Of a stretch of DNA of 22,275 nt, positions 15,263 to 21,928 are shown in pieces. Below the pieces are notes generated by a model. That model made no database searches and had not been told where the DNA came from. It saw only the letters and a list, made by a program, of their open reading frames with translations. Source of the stretch: an uncultured Oscillospiraceae bacterium (GTDB lineage: Bacteria; Bacillota; Clostridia; Oscillospirales; Oscillospiraceae); NCBI GenBank assembly GCA_910579725.1, contig CAJTUD010000049.1, positions 1 to 22,275 of the forward strand, read 5' to 3'. The position numbers and the translations under genes are program-made. The number at the start of each line of letters is the position of its first letter. Positions within the stretch are counted from its first letter, which is position 1.

Positions 15263-15726
15263 ACAGAACTGTTTTCCTCTTTCTCTGATAAATTTTCCGA
15301 CAGGGCCTTCTGGAATTGTGCGCAGTAGAGCTCCACCGCTTCCACAAATTCCGGTCCGAACCGCTTCACTACCGCCGCCATGGCCTGATTTTCCAGAACG
15401 TACAGCTCCGCCAGCGCTTCCCGGGCGTATGTCAGTCCCGTTGGCGTAAGGCATAGCATCCGCTGCCTTGGCTGACCGGGCATAGGCTTTAAAGTGATGT
15501 ATCCCGCCGCCTGGCAGGCTTTCACTACGGTATTAACCGTGGTCTTGGGAATGGCCCACTCCTCGCAGATCTGTTTCTGAGAGCGGGGTAATCCATCGTC
15601 CAGCGCGTAAAGCAGATCAAGAGTGTGGGGCGTGATCCCGGACCGCACCGCCCAGCAGTAATACGCGCCGTCGGCGGCGCTGACAGCGGCCACAAACCTC
15701 CGGTTCAATTCACGCAGTTTTTCCAT
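15259..15726 (-). CDS. MarR-family regulator of the MATE transporter
   Basis: 155 residues. The winged helix is at about 48-95 (RSQKQICEEWAIPKTTVNTVVKACQAAGYITLKPMPGQPRQRMLCLTPTG), in which PKTTVNTVVK is the recognition helix. It overlaps the MATE gene by 4 bp, so repressor and pump are made together. The SD is GGGGGAA about 5-10 nt before the ATG. A consensus promoter interleaved with two TACG-N4-CGTA palindromes lies directly upstream, consistent with autorepression. It is distinct in sequence from the other MarR protein of the window (start at 6553). Confidence 0.9.
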   Translation of the reverse strand: MEKLRELNRRFVAAVSAADGAYYCWAVRSGITPHTLDLLYALDDGLPRSQKQICEEWAIPKTTVNTVVKACQAAGYITLKPMPGQPRQRMLCLTPTGLTYAREALAELYVLENQAMAAVVKRFGPEFVEAVELYCAQFQKALSENLSEKEENSSV

Positions 15727-15750
15727 AATAGTTCCCCCTGTTGGTATTAG

Positions 15751-15798
15751 TACGATTCCGTACCAAGTTGTTGCTGTTTATTATAGTACGGTTTCGTA
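15751..15798. promoter_or_regulatory. Paired palindromic operator of the marR-MATE operon
   Basis: Two 12-bp palindromes of form TACG-N4-CGTA lie at 15751-15762 and 15787-15798, centres 36 bp apart. One sits inside the -35/-10 spacer, the other just downstream of the start region. Flanking bases extend the similarity (GATACG/GGTACG and CGTACTA). Confidence 0.65.
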
Positions 15799-15808
15799 TC
15801 AAAGTCAA
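15780..15808 (-). promoter_or_regulatory. Sigma-A promoter of marR-MATE
   Basis: On the minus strand, TTGACT (15808-15803) and TATAAT (15785-15780) are separated by 17 bp, near-perfect consensus. Confidence 0.82.
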
Positions 15809-15845
15809 GCTGCAATTTTGCTTTGGTTTCCTCTTCGCCAAATCC

Positions 15846-15874
15846 TTGACAATCTTCCCCCGAACGGATATACT
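15846..15874 (+). promoter_or_regulatory. Sigma-A promoter of the RACo-like gene
   Basis: TTGACA (15846-15851) and TATACT (15869-15874) are 17 bp apart, leaving a leader of about 40 nt before ATG 15920. It is divergent from the marR-MATE promoter, whose -35 lies only 38 bp away. The leader is too short for a cobalamin riboswitch. Confidence 0.8.
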
Positions 15875-15919
15875 GGTTGCAGCAGAGCCGAAATCCTTCT
15901 GAAAGGACACAGAATCACT

Positions 15920-17845
15920 ATGTTTACCATTACCTTCCGCTTTGAGACCGGCCAGCCGGTGGTCATCGACGCCAACCCCGGCGAAAAGCTTCTGGACGTG
16001 GCCCGGAAGGCCAACGTGGCCATCGACGCCCCCTGCTCCGGCAACGGTGTGTGCGGCAAATGCCGGGTCCGTCTGGCCTCCGGCAGTCTGGACGCTCCTA
16101 TCAACCGGCACATCTCCAAGGATGAGTACGACGCGGGCTGGCGGCTGGCGTGTCTGGCCACCATCACCGGCGACGCGGAGATCGAGGTCCCCGACATCGC
16201 CTCCGCCTACCGCTCCCGGATGAAAATGGCGGACCTCTCCTCCCCGGAGGAAATCGCTATTTTTGAAAACCTTCGCCGTCAGCTGGAGGAGGCTGGCATG
16301 GCCTTCGGCAGCGATCTGAGCTTCCTGCCTTTGGAGCTGGACGAGCCCACCCTGGACGACACCATGCCCGACAACGAGAGACTGCTGCGGGCGGTGGAGG
16401 CGGCCACAGGCGTAGACGAGAGCGCCATCATGCTGCCCTATGCGGTGCTGAAGAATCTCAGCCAGACTCTGCGGGAGAGCAATTTCAAGGTCAAATGCGT
16501 CATAAGCCGGGACGGGGACCGTATTCTGATGCGGGACGTGCTGCCGGGGGACAGCGCCGATCCCCTGGTAGGGTTTGCCCTGGATCTGGGCACCACCTCT
16601 CTGGCCGGGGTGCTGGTGGATCTGGAGAGCGGGAAGATTCTTGCTAAGGCCAGCGGCGGCAACGGCCAGATCCGCTACGGCGCGGACGTCATCAACCGCA
16701 TCATTGAGTCCGGCAGGCCCGGCGGCCGCAAGCGGCTTCAGGACGCGGTTGTGAAGGAGTCCATTATTCCCATGCTCTCCTTCATGTACCGGGAGGCGGG
16801 CATCAATCCCAGGCGAGTGTACCGTATGGTTCTGGCGGGGAACACCACCATGAACCACCTCCTGCTGGGCCTCCACGCCGATCCCATCCGAATGGAGCCC
16901 TTTGTGCCCAGCTTCTTCCGCACCAGTCACCTGTATGTCCGGGATATCGGACTGAAAATGAACCCCCTGGCGGAGCTGATCGTCGCCCCCAATATCGGCA
17001 GCTACGTGGGCGGGGACATCACCGCCGGAGCACTGGTATCCATGATCTGGAACGACCCGGCCATGAGCCTGTTTATTGACTTGGGCACCAACGGGGAGCT
17101 GGTGTTCGGCAACAGCGAGTTCCTTATGAGCTGCGCCTGCTCTGCGGGACCGGCTTTCGAGGGCGGAGATATCTCCTGCGGCATGCGGGCCACCGACGGC
17201 GCAGTGGAAGCTTGCACCATTGACAAGGAGACCATGGAGCCCATTCTGACAGTGGTGGGCGGCGGCGCACCGGCAGGCATCTGCGGCAGCGGGATTATCG
17301 ATATCATCGCGGAACTTTTCCGCTGCGGAATCATCAACAACAAAGGCAAGTTTGTTCGGGAAGGCAGCCGGATTCTCCATGATGAACACGGCATGGGCTC
17401 TTACGTCCTGGCCTGGCAGAAGGATACCGGAGGAGTGAAGGACGTGGTCATCAACGAGGTGGACATTGAAAACTTCATCCGGGCCAAGGGAGCCATTTTC
17501 TCCGCAACGCAGACCATGCTGTCCTCTCTGGGCTTTGACGCATCGGTAATTGAGCGGGTGTACGTGGCCGGAGGCATCGGCAGCGGCATCAACATGCGCA
17601 ATGCTGTAACCATCGGCATGTTCCCCGACATTCCTCTGGAGAATTTCCATTACATCGGCAACTCTTCCCAGACCGGAGCCTACGCTATGCTCCTGAGCAG
17701 CGCGGCGCGGGAGAAGGTCTTTGAGCTCAGCCGGTCCATGACCTATCTGGAGCTCTCCAACGAGCCGGGATACATGGACGAATTTGTGGCTGCCTGCTTC
17801 CTGCCCCACACAGATGCGGACCTGTTCCCCAGCGTGAATTTTTAG
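15920..17845 (+). CDS. Reductive activator of corrinoid protein (RACo/AcsV-like), 2Fe-2S ferredoxin + ASKHA domain
   Basis: 641 residues from ATG 15920 (AAAGGA 12 nt upstream); 34 upstream in-frame codons are not conserved-looking and overlap the promoter. The N-terminus is a ferredoxin domain with C39-x5-C45-x2-C48 and C78 (DAPCSGNGVCGKC, WRLACLA) for one 2Fe-2S cluster. A linker (about 100-215) is followed by the DUF4445 actin-like ATPase: FALDLGTTSLAGVLVD (219-234) is phosphate loop 1, LAGNTTMNHLLLG (305-317), FIDLGTNGELV (385-395), and GGGAPAGICGSGIID with VYVAGGIGSGINM (548-559) the adenosine part. RACo uses ATP to reduce inactive Co(II) corrinoid protein to Co(I). It could serve the Wood-Ljungdahl CoFeSP, fitting acsB 4 kb away, or an O-demethylase corrinoid protein. 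Confidence 0.9.
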   Translation: MFTITFRFETGQPVVIDANPGEKLLDVARKANVAIDAPCSGNGVCGKCRVRLASGSLDAPINRHISKDEYDAGWRLACLATITGDAEIEVPDIASAYRSRMKMADLSSPEEIAIFENLRRQLEEAGMAFGSDLSFLPLELDEPTLDDTMPDNERLLRAVEAATGVDESAIMLPYAVLKNLSQTLRESNFKVKCVISRDGDRILMRDVLPGDSADPLVGFALDLGTTSLAGVLVDLESGKILAKASGGNGQIRYGADVINRIIESGRPGGRKRLQDAVVKESIIPMLSFMYREAGINPRRVYRMVLAGNTTMNHLLLGLHADPIRMEPFVPSFFRTSHLYVRDIGLKMNPLAELIVAPNIGSYVGGDITAGALVSMIWNDPAMSLFIDLGTNGELVFGNSEFLMSCACSAGPAFEGGDISCGMRATDGAVEACTIDKETMEPILTVVGGGAPAGICGSGIIDIIAELFRCGIINNKGKFVREGSRILHDEHGMGSYVLAWQKDTGGVKDVVINEVDIENFIRAKGAIFSATQTMLSSLGFDASVIERVYVAGGIGSGINMRNAVTIGMFPDIPLENFHYIGNSSQTGAYAMLLSSAAREKVFELSRSMTYLELSNEPGYMDEFVAACFLPHTDADLFPSVNF

Positions 17846-17852
17846 GCAGCCG

Positions 17853-17870
17853 CCTTTTTCCGGAAAAAGG
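17853..17870. repeat. 18-bp perfect palindrome after the RACo-like gene
   Basis: CCTTTTTCCGGAAAAAGG is perfectly self-complementary without a loop. It starts 7 bp after the RACo stop and is followed at once by TTGACA (17872-17877), a possible -35, with only a poor -10 (CATAAC, 17893-17898). It could be a protein-binding site or part of a terminator. No gene lies in the 139-bp gap. Confidence 0.5.
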
Positions 17871-17984
17871 ATTGACAGGGACCGGCGGTTTCCATAACTC
17901 TGTCTTGAGCGCGGAAACGTTTTGCAAGCGCCTGTCAACACGAAAGACAATCAGAAAACAAAAACTTTGAAGCAGTGAATATTT

Positions 17985-18206
17985 ATGACAGAGACATTGG
18001 CCATCACATATATCAATTGCGATTTCTGTACCGCGAAAAACCACTGCACCGCCTGCGGCACAGAGTTGTCCCAGTCCCTGCTCCAGCGGCCGGGGATTGA
18101 CGATGTACAAATGAACCTACCGGACCACACCCTGCGCGTTGCGCACACGCTGGATCAGGATACGCTGGAGGACCTGCTGGACGGCATGGGATTGCTGGTG
18201 GGATAA
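17985..18206 (+). CDS. Small HMA-like protein with a four-cysteine loop
   Basis: 73 residues. The order LAITYI (strand), a cysteine loop, CGTELSQSLLQRPGI (helix), DDVQMNLPDHTLRVAH (two strands) and QDTLEDLLDGMGLLV (helix) fits the beta-alpha-beta-beta-alpha-beta ferredoxin-like fold of heavy-metal-associated domains. Instead of the usual GMTCxxC, the loop is NCDFCTAKNHCTACG, with C12-x2-C15-x5-C21-x2-C24, enough to bind a metal ion or small Fe-S cluster. It follows the RACo-like gene by 139 bp on the same strand and ends before a hairpin. No strong SD is visible. A role in metal handling for the corrinoid/AcsB system is possible but only inferred from neighbourhood. Confidence 0.7.
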   Translation: MTETLAITYINCDFCTAKNHCTACGTELSQSLLQRPGIDDVQMNLPDHTLRVAHTLDQDTLEDLLDGMGLLVG

Positions 18207-18217
18207 GTGCGGAAAAC

Positions 18218-18246
18218 GGGAGCCCGGACATAACGTCCGGGCTCCC
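18218..18246 (+). terminator. Terminator after the HMA-like gene
   Basis: A perfect 12-bp GC-rich stem (18218-18229 with 18235-18246, 5-nt loop) is followed by TCTGTT, a modest U-tract. Confidence 0.7.
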
Positions 18247-18301
18247 TCTGTTACAGCCGGAGCACTTGAAAATCAGGAAAAAGGAGGCGCGGAAAATTCC
18301 A

Positions 18302-18330
18302 TTGACCCAAGGCGGATTTTGATATAGAAT
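18302..18330 (+). promoter_or_regulatory. Promoter of the glycerol-3-phosphate dehydrogenase operon
   Basis: TTGACC (18302-18307) and TAGAAT (18325-18330) are 17 bp apart, about 80 bp before the ATG at 18409. AGGAG at 18400-18404 is the ribosome binding site. No long operator palindrome is evident. Confidence 0.65.
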
Positions 18331-18408
18331 AGAATATACGTTTCCCCGTTCGGTCCGGCCGGCGGGGCGGCGGCAACCCGCATCCCGCGGAGGAGAAAGA
18401 GGAGAGCT

Positions 18409-19839
18409 ATGCAGGATGTCATTATTATTGGCTGCGGCGTCACAGGCGCAGCCTGCGCGCTCCAGCTGAGCCGGTACCGTCTGCGCGTAACGGTCCTGGA
18501 GGCGGGAAACGACGTGGCTGCAGGAACCACCAAGGCCAACAGCGCCATTATCCACGCCGGGTACGATCCGGAGCCTGGCACGCTTATGGCCCGGCTTAAC
18601 ATGGAAGGCAGCCGCATGGCAGAGGGGATCTGCGCCGCACTGGACGTGCCATACCGGAAAAACGGCAGCATGGTCCTGGCCTTCTGTCAGGAGGACCGGA
18701 AGTGCCTGAGAAAACTTCTGGACCGGGGGGAAAAAAACGGCGTGACGGACCTGCGCCTACTATCCGGAGAGGAAGCCCGTAGATTGGAACCGGAGCTGAG
18801 CGAAAAAGTGGAGGGGGCCCTGCTGGCCCCCTCCGCCGCCATCGTCAACCCTTGGGAGTACGCCCTGGCCATGGCGGAAACCGCCGTGAAAAACGGTGTG
18901 ACGCTCCACCGTCTCTGCCGGGTAACGGCCATCGCCCGGGAAGACGGTGGCTTCATCGTATCCACCACCGGCGGGGTTTTCCGGGGAAAATACATCATTA
19001 ATGCCGCCGGGGTCCAGGCCGGCGAAATTCACCGTCTGGCAGGCGGCAGGGACTTCACCATTCATCCGGTCAAGGGCGAGTACTATCTCCTGGACAAATG
19101 TGAGGGAACCCGGGTTTCCCGGACCATCTTCCAGTGCCCTGGCCCAGCCGGAAAAGGCGTTCTGGTCTCCCCCACTGTCCACGGCAACCTGATCGTAGGC
19201 CCCACGGCAGAGCCCTCCGGCAGTACATCCAGCACAGCGGAGGGCTTGCAGACCGTACGGGAGCTGGCCCTGCGCAGCGTCCCCGGCATCCGTTTCCGGG
19301 AAAATATCCGGAACTTTGCCGGAATCAGGGCCAACTCTGACCGGGGAGACTTTATTTTGGAGGAGAGCCCCGCCGTCCCCGGTTTCTTCAACGCGGCTGG
19401 CATCTGCTCCCCCGGTCTCAGTGCCGCCCCTGCCATTGCCCGGTATCTGACGGAGCAAATGGCGGAAAGGGGTCTGCCGCTGAAGGAAAAGGAAAACTTT
19501 ACCGCCACACGCCGCCGCATCCGTTTTCAGGAGCTGGACGATGATGAGAGAAACCGACTGATCCGGCAGGACTCCCGCTATGGCAGGGTCGTCTGCCGGT
19601 GCGAAACGGTGACGGAAGGCGAAATCCTCGACTGCCTCCGCCAGAGTATCCCTCCCGTCAGTATCAACGGCGTCAAGCGCCGGGTTGGTGCGGGCATGGG
19701 CCGGTGCCAGGGGGGCTTCTGCGGCCCCAGAGTGCAGGAAATCCTGGCCCGGGAGTTGGGCGTTTCCCCGGAGGACATCCCCCTGGAGGAGCCCGGGTCC
19801 TACATCCTTATCGGAGAGACAAAGGAGGCATGGACATGA
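18409..19839 (+). CDS. FAD-dependent glycerol-3-phosphate dehydrogenase-type oxidoreductase with C-terminal BFD-like 2Fe-2S domain
   Basis: 476 residues. It begins with an FAD Rossmann motif (IIIGCGVTGAA, G8-x-G10-x2-G13) and continues as a DAO-family domain (about 1-350) with ANSAIIHAGYDPEPGTLMARL, typical of clostridial GlpA/LhgO-like enzymes, and FAGIRANSDRGDFILE. The C-terminal 80 residues form a bacterioferredoxin-associated-like domain with C396-x-C398 (VVCRCETVTEGEI) and C433-x4-C438 (GAGMGRCQGGFC), which binds a 2Fe-2S cluster. The reaction is probably glycerol-3-phosphate to dihydroxyacetone phosphate in the cytoplasm. The next gene starts in an ATGA overlap. It is the first of three coupled genes. 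LhgO-type 2-hydroxyglutarate oxidation is an alternative for the DAO domain, but the gene trio favours the glycerol route. Confidence 0.85.
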   Translation: MQDVIIIGCGVTGAACALQLSRYRLRVTVLEAGNDVAAGTTKANSAIIHAGYDPEPGTLMARLNMEGSRMAEGICAALDVPYRKNGSMVLAFCQEDRKCLRKLLDRGEKNGVTDLRLLSGEEARRLEPELSEKVEGALLAPSAAIVNPWEYALAMAETAVKNGVTLHRLCRVTAIAREDGGFIVSTTGGVFRGKYIINAAGVQAGEIHRLAGGRDFTIHPVKGEYYLLDKCEGTRVSRTIFQCPGPAGKGVLVSPTVHGNLIVGPTAEPSGSTSSTAEGLQTVRELALRSVPGIRFRENIRNFAGIRANSDRGDFILEESPAVPGFFNAAGICSPGLSAAPAIARYLTEQMAERGLPLKEKENFTATRRRIRFQELDDDERNRLIRQDSRYGRVVCRCETVTEGEILDCLRQSIPPVSINGVKRRVGAGMGRCQGGFCGPRVQEILARELGVSPEDIPLEEPGSYILIGETKEAWT

Positions 19840-21098
19840 CGGAATATGAGCTGATCGTCGCCGGAGGCGGCCCGGCGGGTCTGGCAGCGGCCCTGTCCGC
19901 CTGGGAGAACGGGCTCAGGCGCATCCTGATTCTGGAACGGGACAACGCCCTGGGGGGCATCCTTAATCAGTGCGTCCATAACGGCTTCGGTCTCCACCGT
20001 TTCAAGGAAGAGCTCACTGGCCCGGAGTACGCCGGACGCTATATCGGCATGGTGGCCAACACGGAAATTCAGGTTAAAACCGACGCCATGGTCCTCTCCG
20101 TCGCACCAGATAAGACCGTCCGCTACGTCTGCCCCGACGAAGGCTGCCAGACTGTCCGGGCCAGGGCTGTGGTATTGGCCATGGGCTGCCGGGAGCGGAC
20201 CAGAGGAGCGATTTCCGTTCCCGGCGCCCGGTGCTCCGGCATCTTCACCGCCGGAGCGGCCCAGCGCTTCATCAACATTGAGGGTCAGATGGTGGGCCGC
20301 CGGGTGGTCGTCCTGGGCAGCGGCGACATCGGGCTGATTATGGCCCGCCGGATGACTCTGGAGGGCGCAGAGGTGCTGGCCTGCGTGGAGCTGATGCCCT
20401 ACTCCGGCGGGCTCAACCGGAACATCGTCCAGTGCCTTCAGGATTACAACATTCCCCTGTATCTCTCCCACACTGTCACCGATATTATCGGGACGGACCG
20501 GCTGGAGCAGGTGGTCGTGGCCCAAGTGGACGGCCACCGCTGTCCTATTCCAGGCACTGAGCGGGTCTTTGACTGCGATACGCTGCTGCTGAGCGTAGGA
20601 TTGCTGCCGGAGAACGAACTGACCCGAGCTCTGGGAGCCGAGATGGACCCCCGCACCAGCGGCGCTGTGGTTTACGAAAATATGGAAACCTCCGTTTCCG
20701 GCGTGTTCGCCTGCGGCAACGTCCTGCAAGTCCACGATCTGGTGGACTTCGTCAGCGGAGAGAGCAGCCGGGCCGGAAAGGCAGCGGCGGAATACGTACT
20801 AAGAGGCGAAATTTCCTCCTGTCGGACTCTGACCGTAGAGGCCGGAGAGGCTGTAACCTATACCGTTCCCCAGCGCATTCGCGCGGAGCGAGCAGAACAG
20901 GGCGCGGAGATCTTCTTCCGGGTCAACCGGGTGCTGGGAAAATCTGCCATCACTGTACGGTCCGGGGATAGGCCGCTGGCCCAGTTCCGGCGGGACCACA
21001 TGGCCCCCGGCGAAATGGAGCGTATTCTGCTGCCAGGAAAGCTGCTGGCTCGGGCAGAGGGCAGCATCACCGTCAGCGCCGGGGAGGTGGAAGCATGA
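19836..21098 (+). CDS. FAD/NAD(P)-dependent oxidoreductase, partner subunit
   Basis: 420 residues from ATG 19836, which overlaps the previous stop (ATGA) and has AAAGGAGG with 7-nt spacing; the in-frame ATG at 19830 is too close to that SD. The N-terminal FAD motif is LIVAGGGPAGLAAALSA and the second, NAD-binding Rossmann motif is VVVLGSGDIGLIMARR (about 157-172). LGGILNQCVHNGFG is the conserved flavin-side segment, and SVSGVFACGNVLQVHDLVDFVSGES closes the FAD domain. These two-nucleotide-fold proteins accompany the GlpA-type enzyme and DUF1667 in Firmicutes, and probably pass electrons between FAD and NAD(P)H or a ferredoxin-like carrier. A ferredoxin-like C-terminal tail has only a few Cys, so no further cluster is claimed. 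Confidence 0.87.
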   Translation: MTEYELIVAGGGPAGLAAALSAWENGLRRILILERDNALGGILNQCVHNGFGLHRFKEELTGPEYAGRYIGMVANTEIQVKTDAMVLSVAPDKTVRYVCPDEGCQTVRARAVVLAMGCRERTRGAISVPGARCSGIFTAGAAQRFINIEGQMVGRRVVVLGSGDIGLIMARRMTLEGAEVLACVELMPYSGGLNRNIVQCLQDYNIPLYLSHTVTDIIGTDRLEQVVVAQVDGHRCPIPGTERVFDCDTLLLSVGLLPENELTRALGAEMDPRTSGAVVYENMETSVSGVFACGNVLQVHDLVDFVSGESSRAGKAAAEYVLRGEISSCRTLTVEAGEAVTYTVPQRIRAERAEQGAEIFFRVNRVLGKSAITVRSGDRPLAQFRRDHMAPGEMERILLPGKLLARAEGSITVSAGEVEA

Positions 21099-21445
21099 AG
21101 GAGCTGATCTGCATCGTCTGTCCCAACGGCTGCCGCATATTGGTGGACGAGGAAAACGGATATCAGGTGACAGGCAACGCCTGTCCCAGGGGAGAAGAAT
21201 ACGGACGGACGGAACTGCTTTACCCCTCCCGGGTCCTCACCGGCACAGTCCGGCTCCACGGCGCGTCCCTGCGCCGGTGTCCGGTGAAAACCAAGGGGCC
21301 CATTCCCAGGGACAAGCTGCTGGAGGCCGCCCGGGCTCTCAGCGGTGTGGACGCTACTGCGCCTGTTCAGGCGGGAGATGTTCTCCTGCCTGACGTGTGC
21401 GGCACCGGGGTGGACGTGGTAGCTACACGGAGCATCCTCTCCTGA
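21095..21445 (+). CDS. DUF1667 protein, small cysteine-containing redox partner
   Basis: 116 residues, starting in an ATGA overlap with the oxidoreductase gene. The N-terminus has C6-x2-C9-x3-C13 and C30 (LICIVCPNGCRILV, GNACPRGEEYG), the arrangement seen at the N-terminus of molybdopterin oxidoreductases, where it holds an Fe-S cluster or zinc. Further on are VLTGTVRLHGASLRRCPVKTKGPIPRDKLLEA and a C-terminal stretch typical of DUF1667. The family nearly always accompanies the two upstream oxidoreductases, so it is likely the third subunit of the glycerol-3-phosphate dehydrogenase-type complex. No glycerol kinase or facilitator gene is adjacent. Confidence 0.88.
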   Translation: MKELICIVCPNGCRILVDEENGYQVTGNACPRGEEYGRTELLYPSRVLTGTVRLHGASLRRCPVKTKGPIPRDKLLEAARALSGVDATAPVQAGDVLLPDVCGTGVDVVATRSILS

Positions 21446-21475
21446 AAAGGGCAAAAAGATGCTCCATATTTTTCT
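21429..21475 (+). terminator. Terminator of the three-gene oxidoreductase operon
   Basis: GGAGCATC (21429-21436) pairs with GATGCTCC (21458-21465) around the DUF1667 stop codon. The inner part can form a small CCT-GAAA-AGG hairpin, and ATATTTTTC follows, giving a U-tract. Confidence 0.7.
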
Positions 21476-21539
21476 GAGATGTAATGTATAAAGGATGGTT
21501 TCACCGCGAATACATTGCATGGCTGGCGGCTCATTTGTA

Positions 21540-21840
21540 CCAGAATGGCACAGGCTGGGGACGGTGATCGACCAGCAGGAAGGGAACTGAATTGGGGGCG
21601 TCCGGGGGATGGCTTGGGCGCTCCGTTCTCTTTGCCGACTCTGTTCTAAGAGTGCACTTATTCACCACCGCCGGCTAGTGGTGGTATGGCCTACGACCAT
21701 CATGTGTGCCCTCTGATGGGTGGGGGCAGCTCCGCCATCAGTTTCCCTTTGCCGGTATATACAGCAGATGCCAACGGTGGCTTATGCATTGGACGAAGCT
21801 GCGCTGATGCACTGGGTGCTTGGGAGGCCATCGGCCACTA
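21540..21840 (+). ncRNA. Candidate structured non-coding RNA
   Basis: No convincing gene lies between 21446 and 21968. Within it are several pairing elements: a 5-bp hairpin ACTCT/AGAGT (21638-21653); ACCACC/GGTGGT (21664-21685); CTGATGG/CCATCAG (21713-21741); TGCAT/ATGCA; and GGCC-ATC-GGCC. Two long-range pairings also fit: GGCACA (21547-21552) with TGTGCC (21705-21710), and AAGGGAACTG (21580-21589) with CAGTTTCCCTT (21739-21749) allowing one bulge. The latter competes with or forms a pseudoknot over the CTGATGG hairpin. From memory, the GTGTGCC / GGGGGCAGCTCC / CAGTTTCCC order resembles HEARO (IscB-associated omega RNA), which lies next to mobile elements. No iscB ORF follows here. Strand and limits are estimates. 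Confidence 0.4.
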
Positions 21841-21879
21841 ACAAGTTGCGCGGGTATATATTGGTGCATTGCTTGCTAC

Positions 21880-21918
21880 TACGATCAACACGTACAAATG
21901 GGCTGTGTGTTGATCGTA
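21880..21918. repeat. 12-bp inverted repeat next to the IS element
   Basis: TACGATCAACAC (21880-21891) and GTGTTGATCGTA (21907-21918) are perfect complements around a 15-nt loop. The repeat lies about 50 bp before the transposase start. It may be a terminator-like hairpin, or the terminal repeat of an older element. Confidence 0.6.
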
Positions 21919-21928
21919 TTTCTACTAT

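Noticed and set aside
15809..15919. A cobalamin riboswitch ahead of the corrinoid activator gene
   Set aside because: The transcribed leader is only about 40 nt, too short, and no B12-box-like sequence was seen.
15710..17950. A 746-residue minus-strand ORF opposite the RACo-like gene
   Set aside because: It is a mirror of the GC-rich codon pattern of the plus-strand gene, rich in H, G, A, Q and V with no domain, and overlaps the well-supported marR start region.
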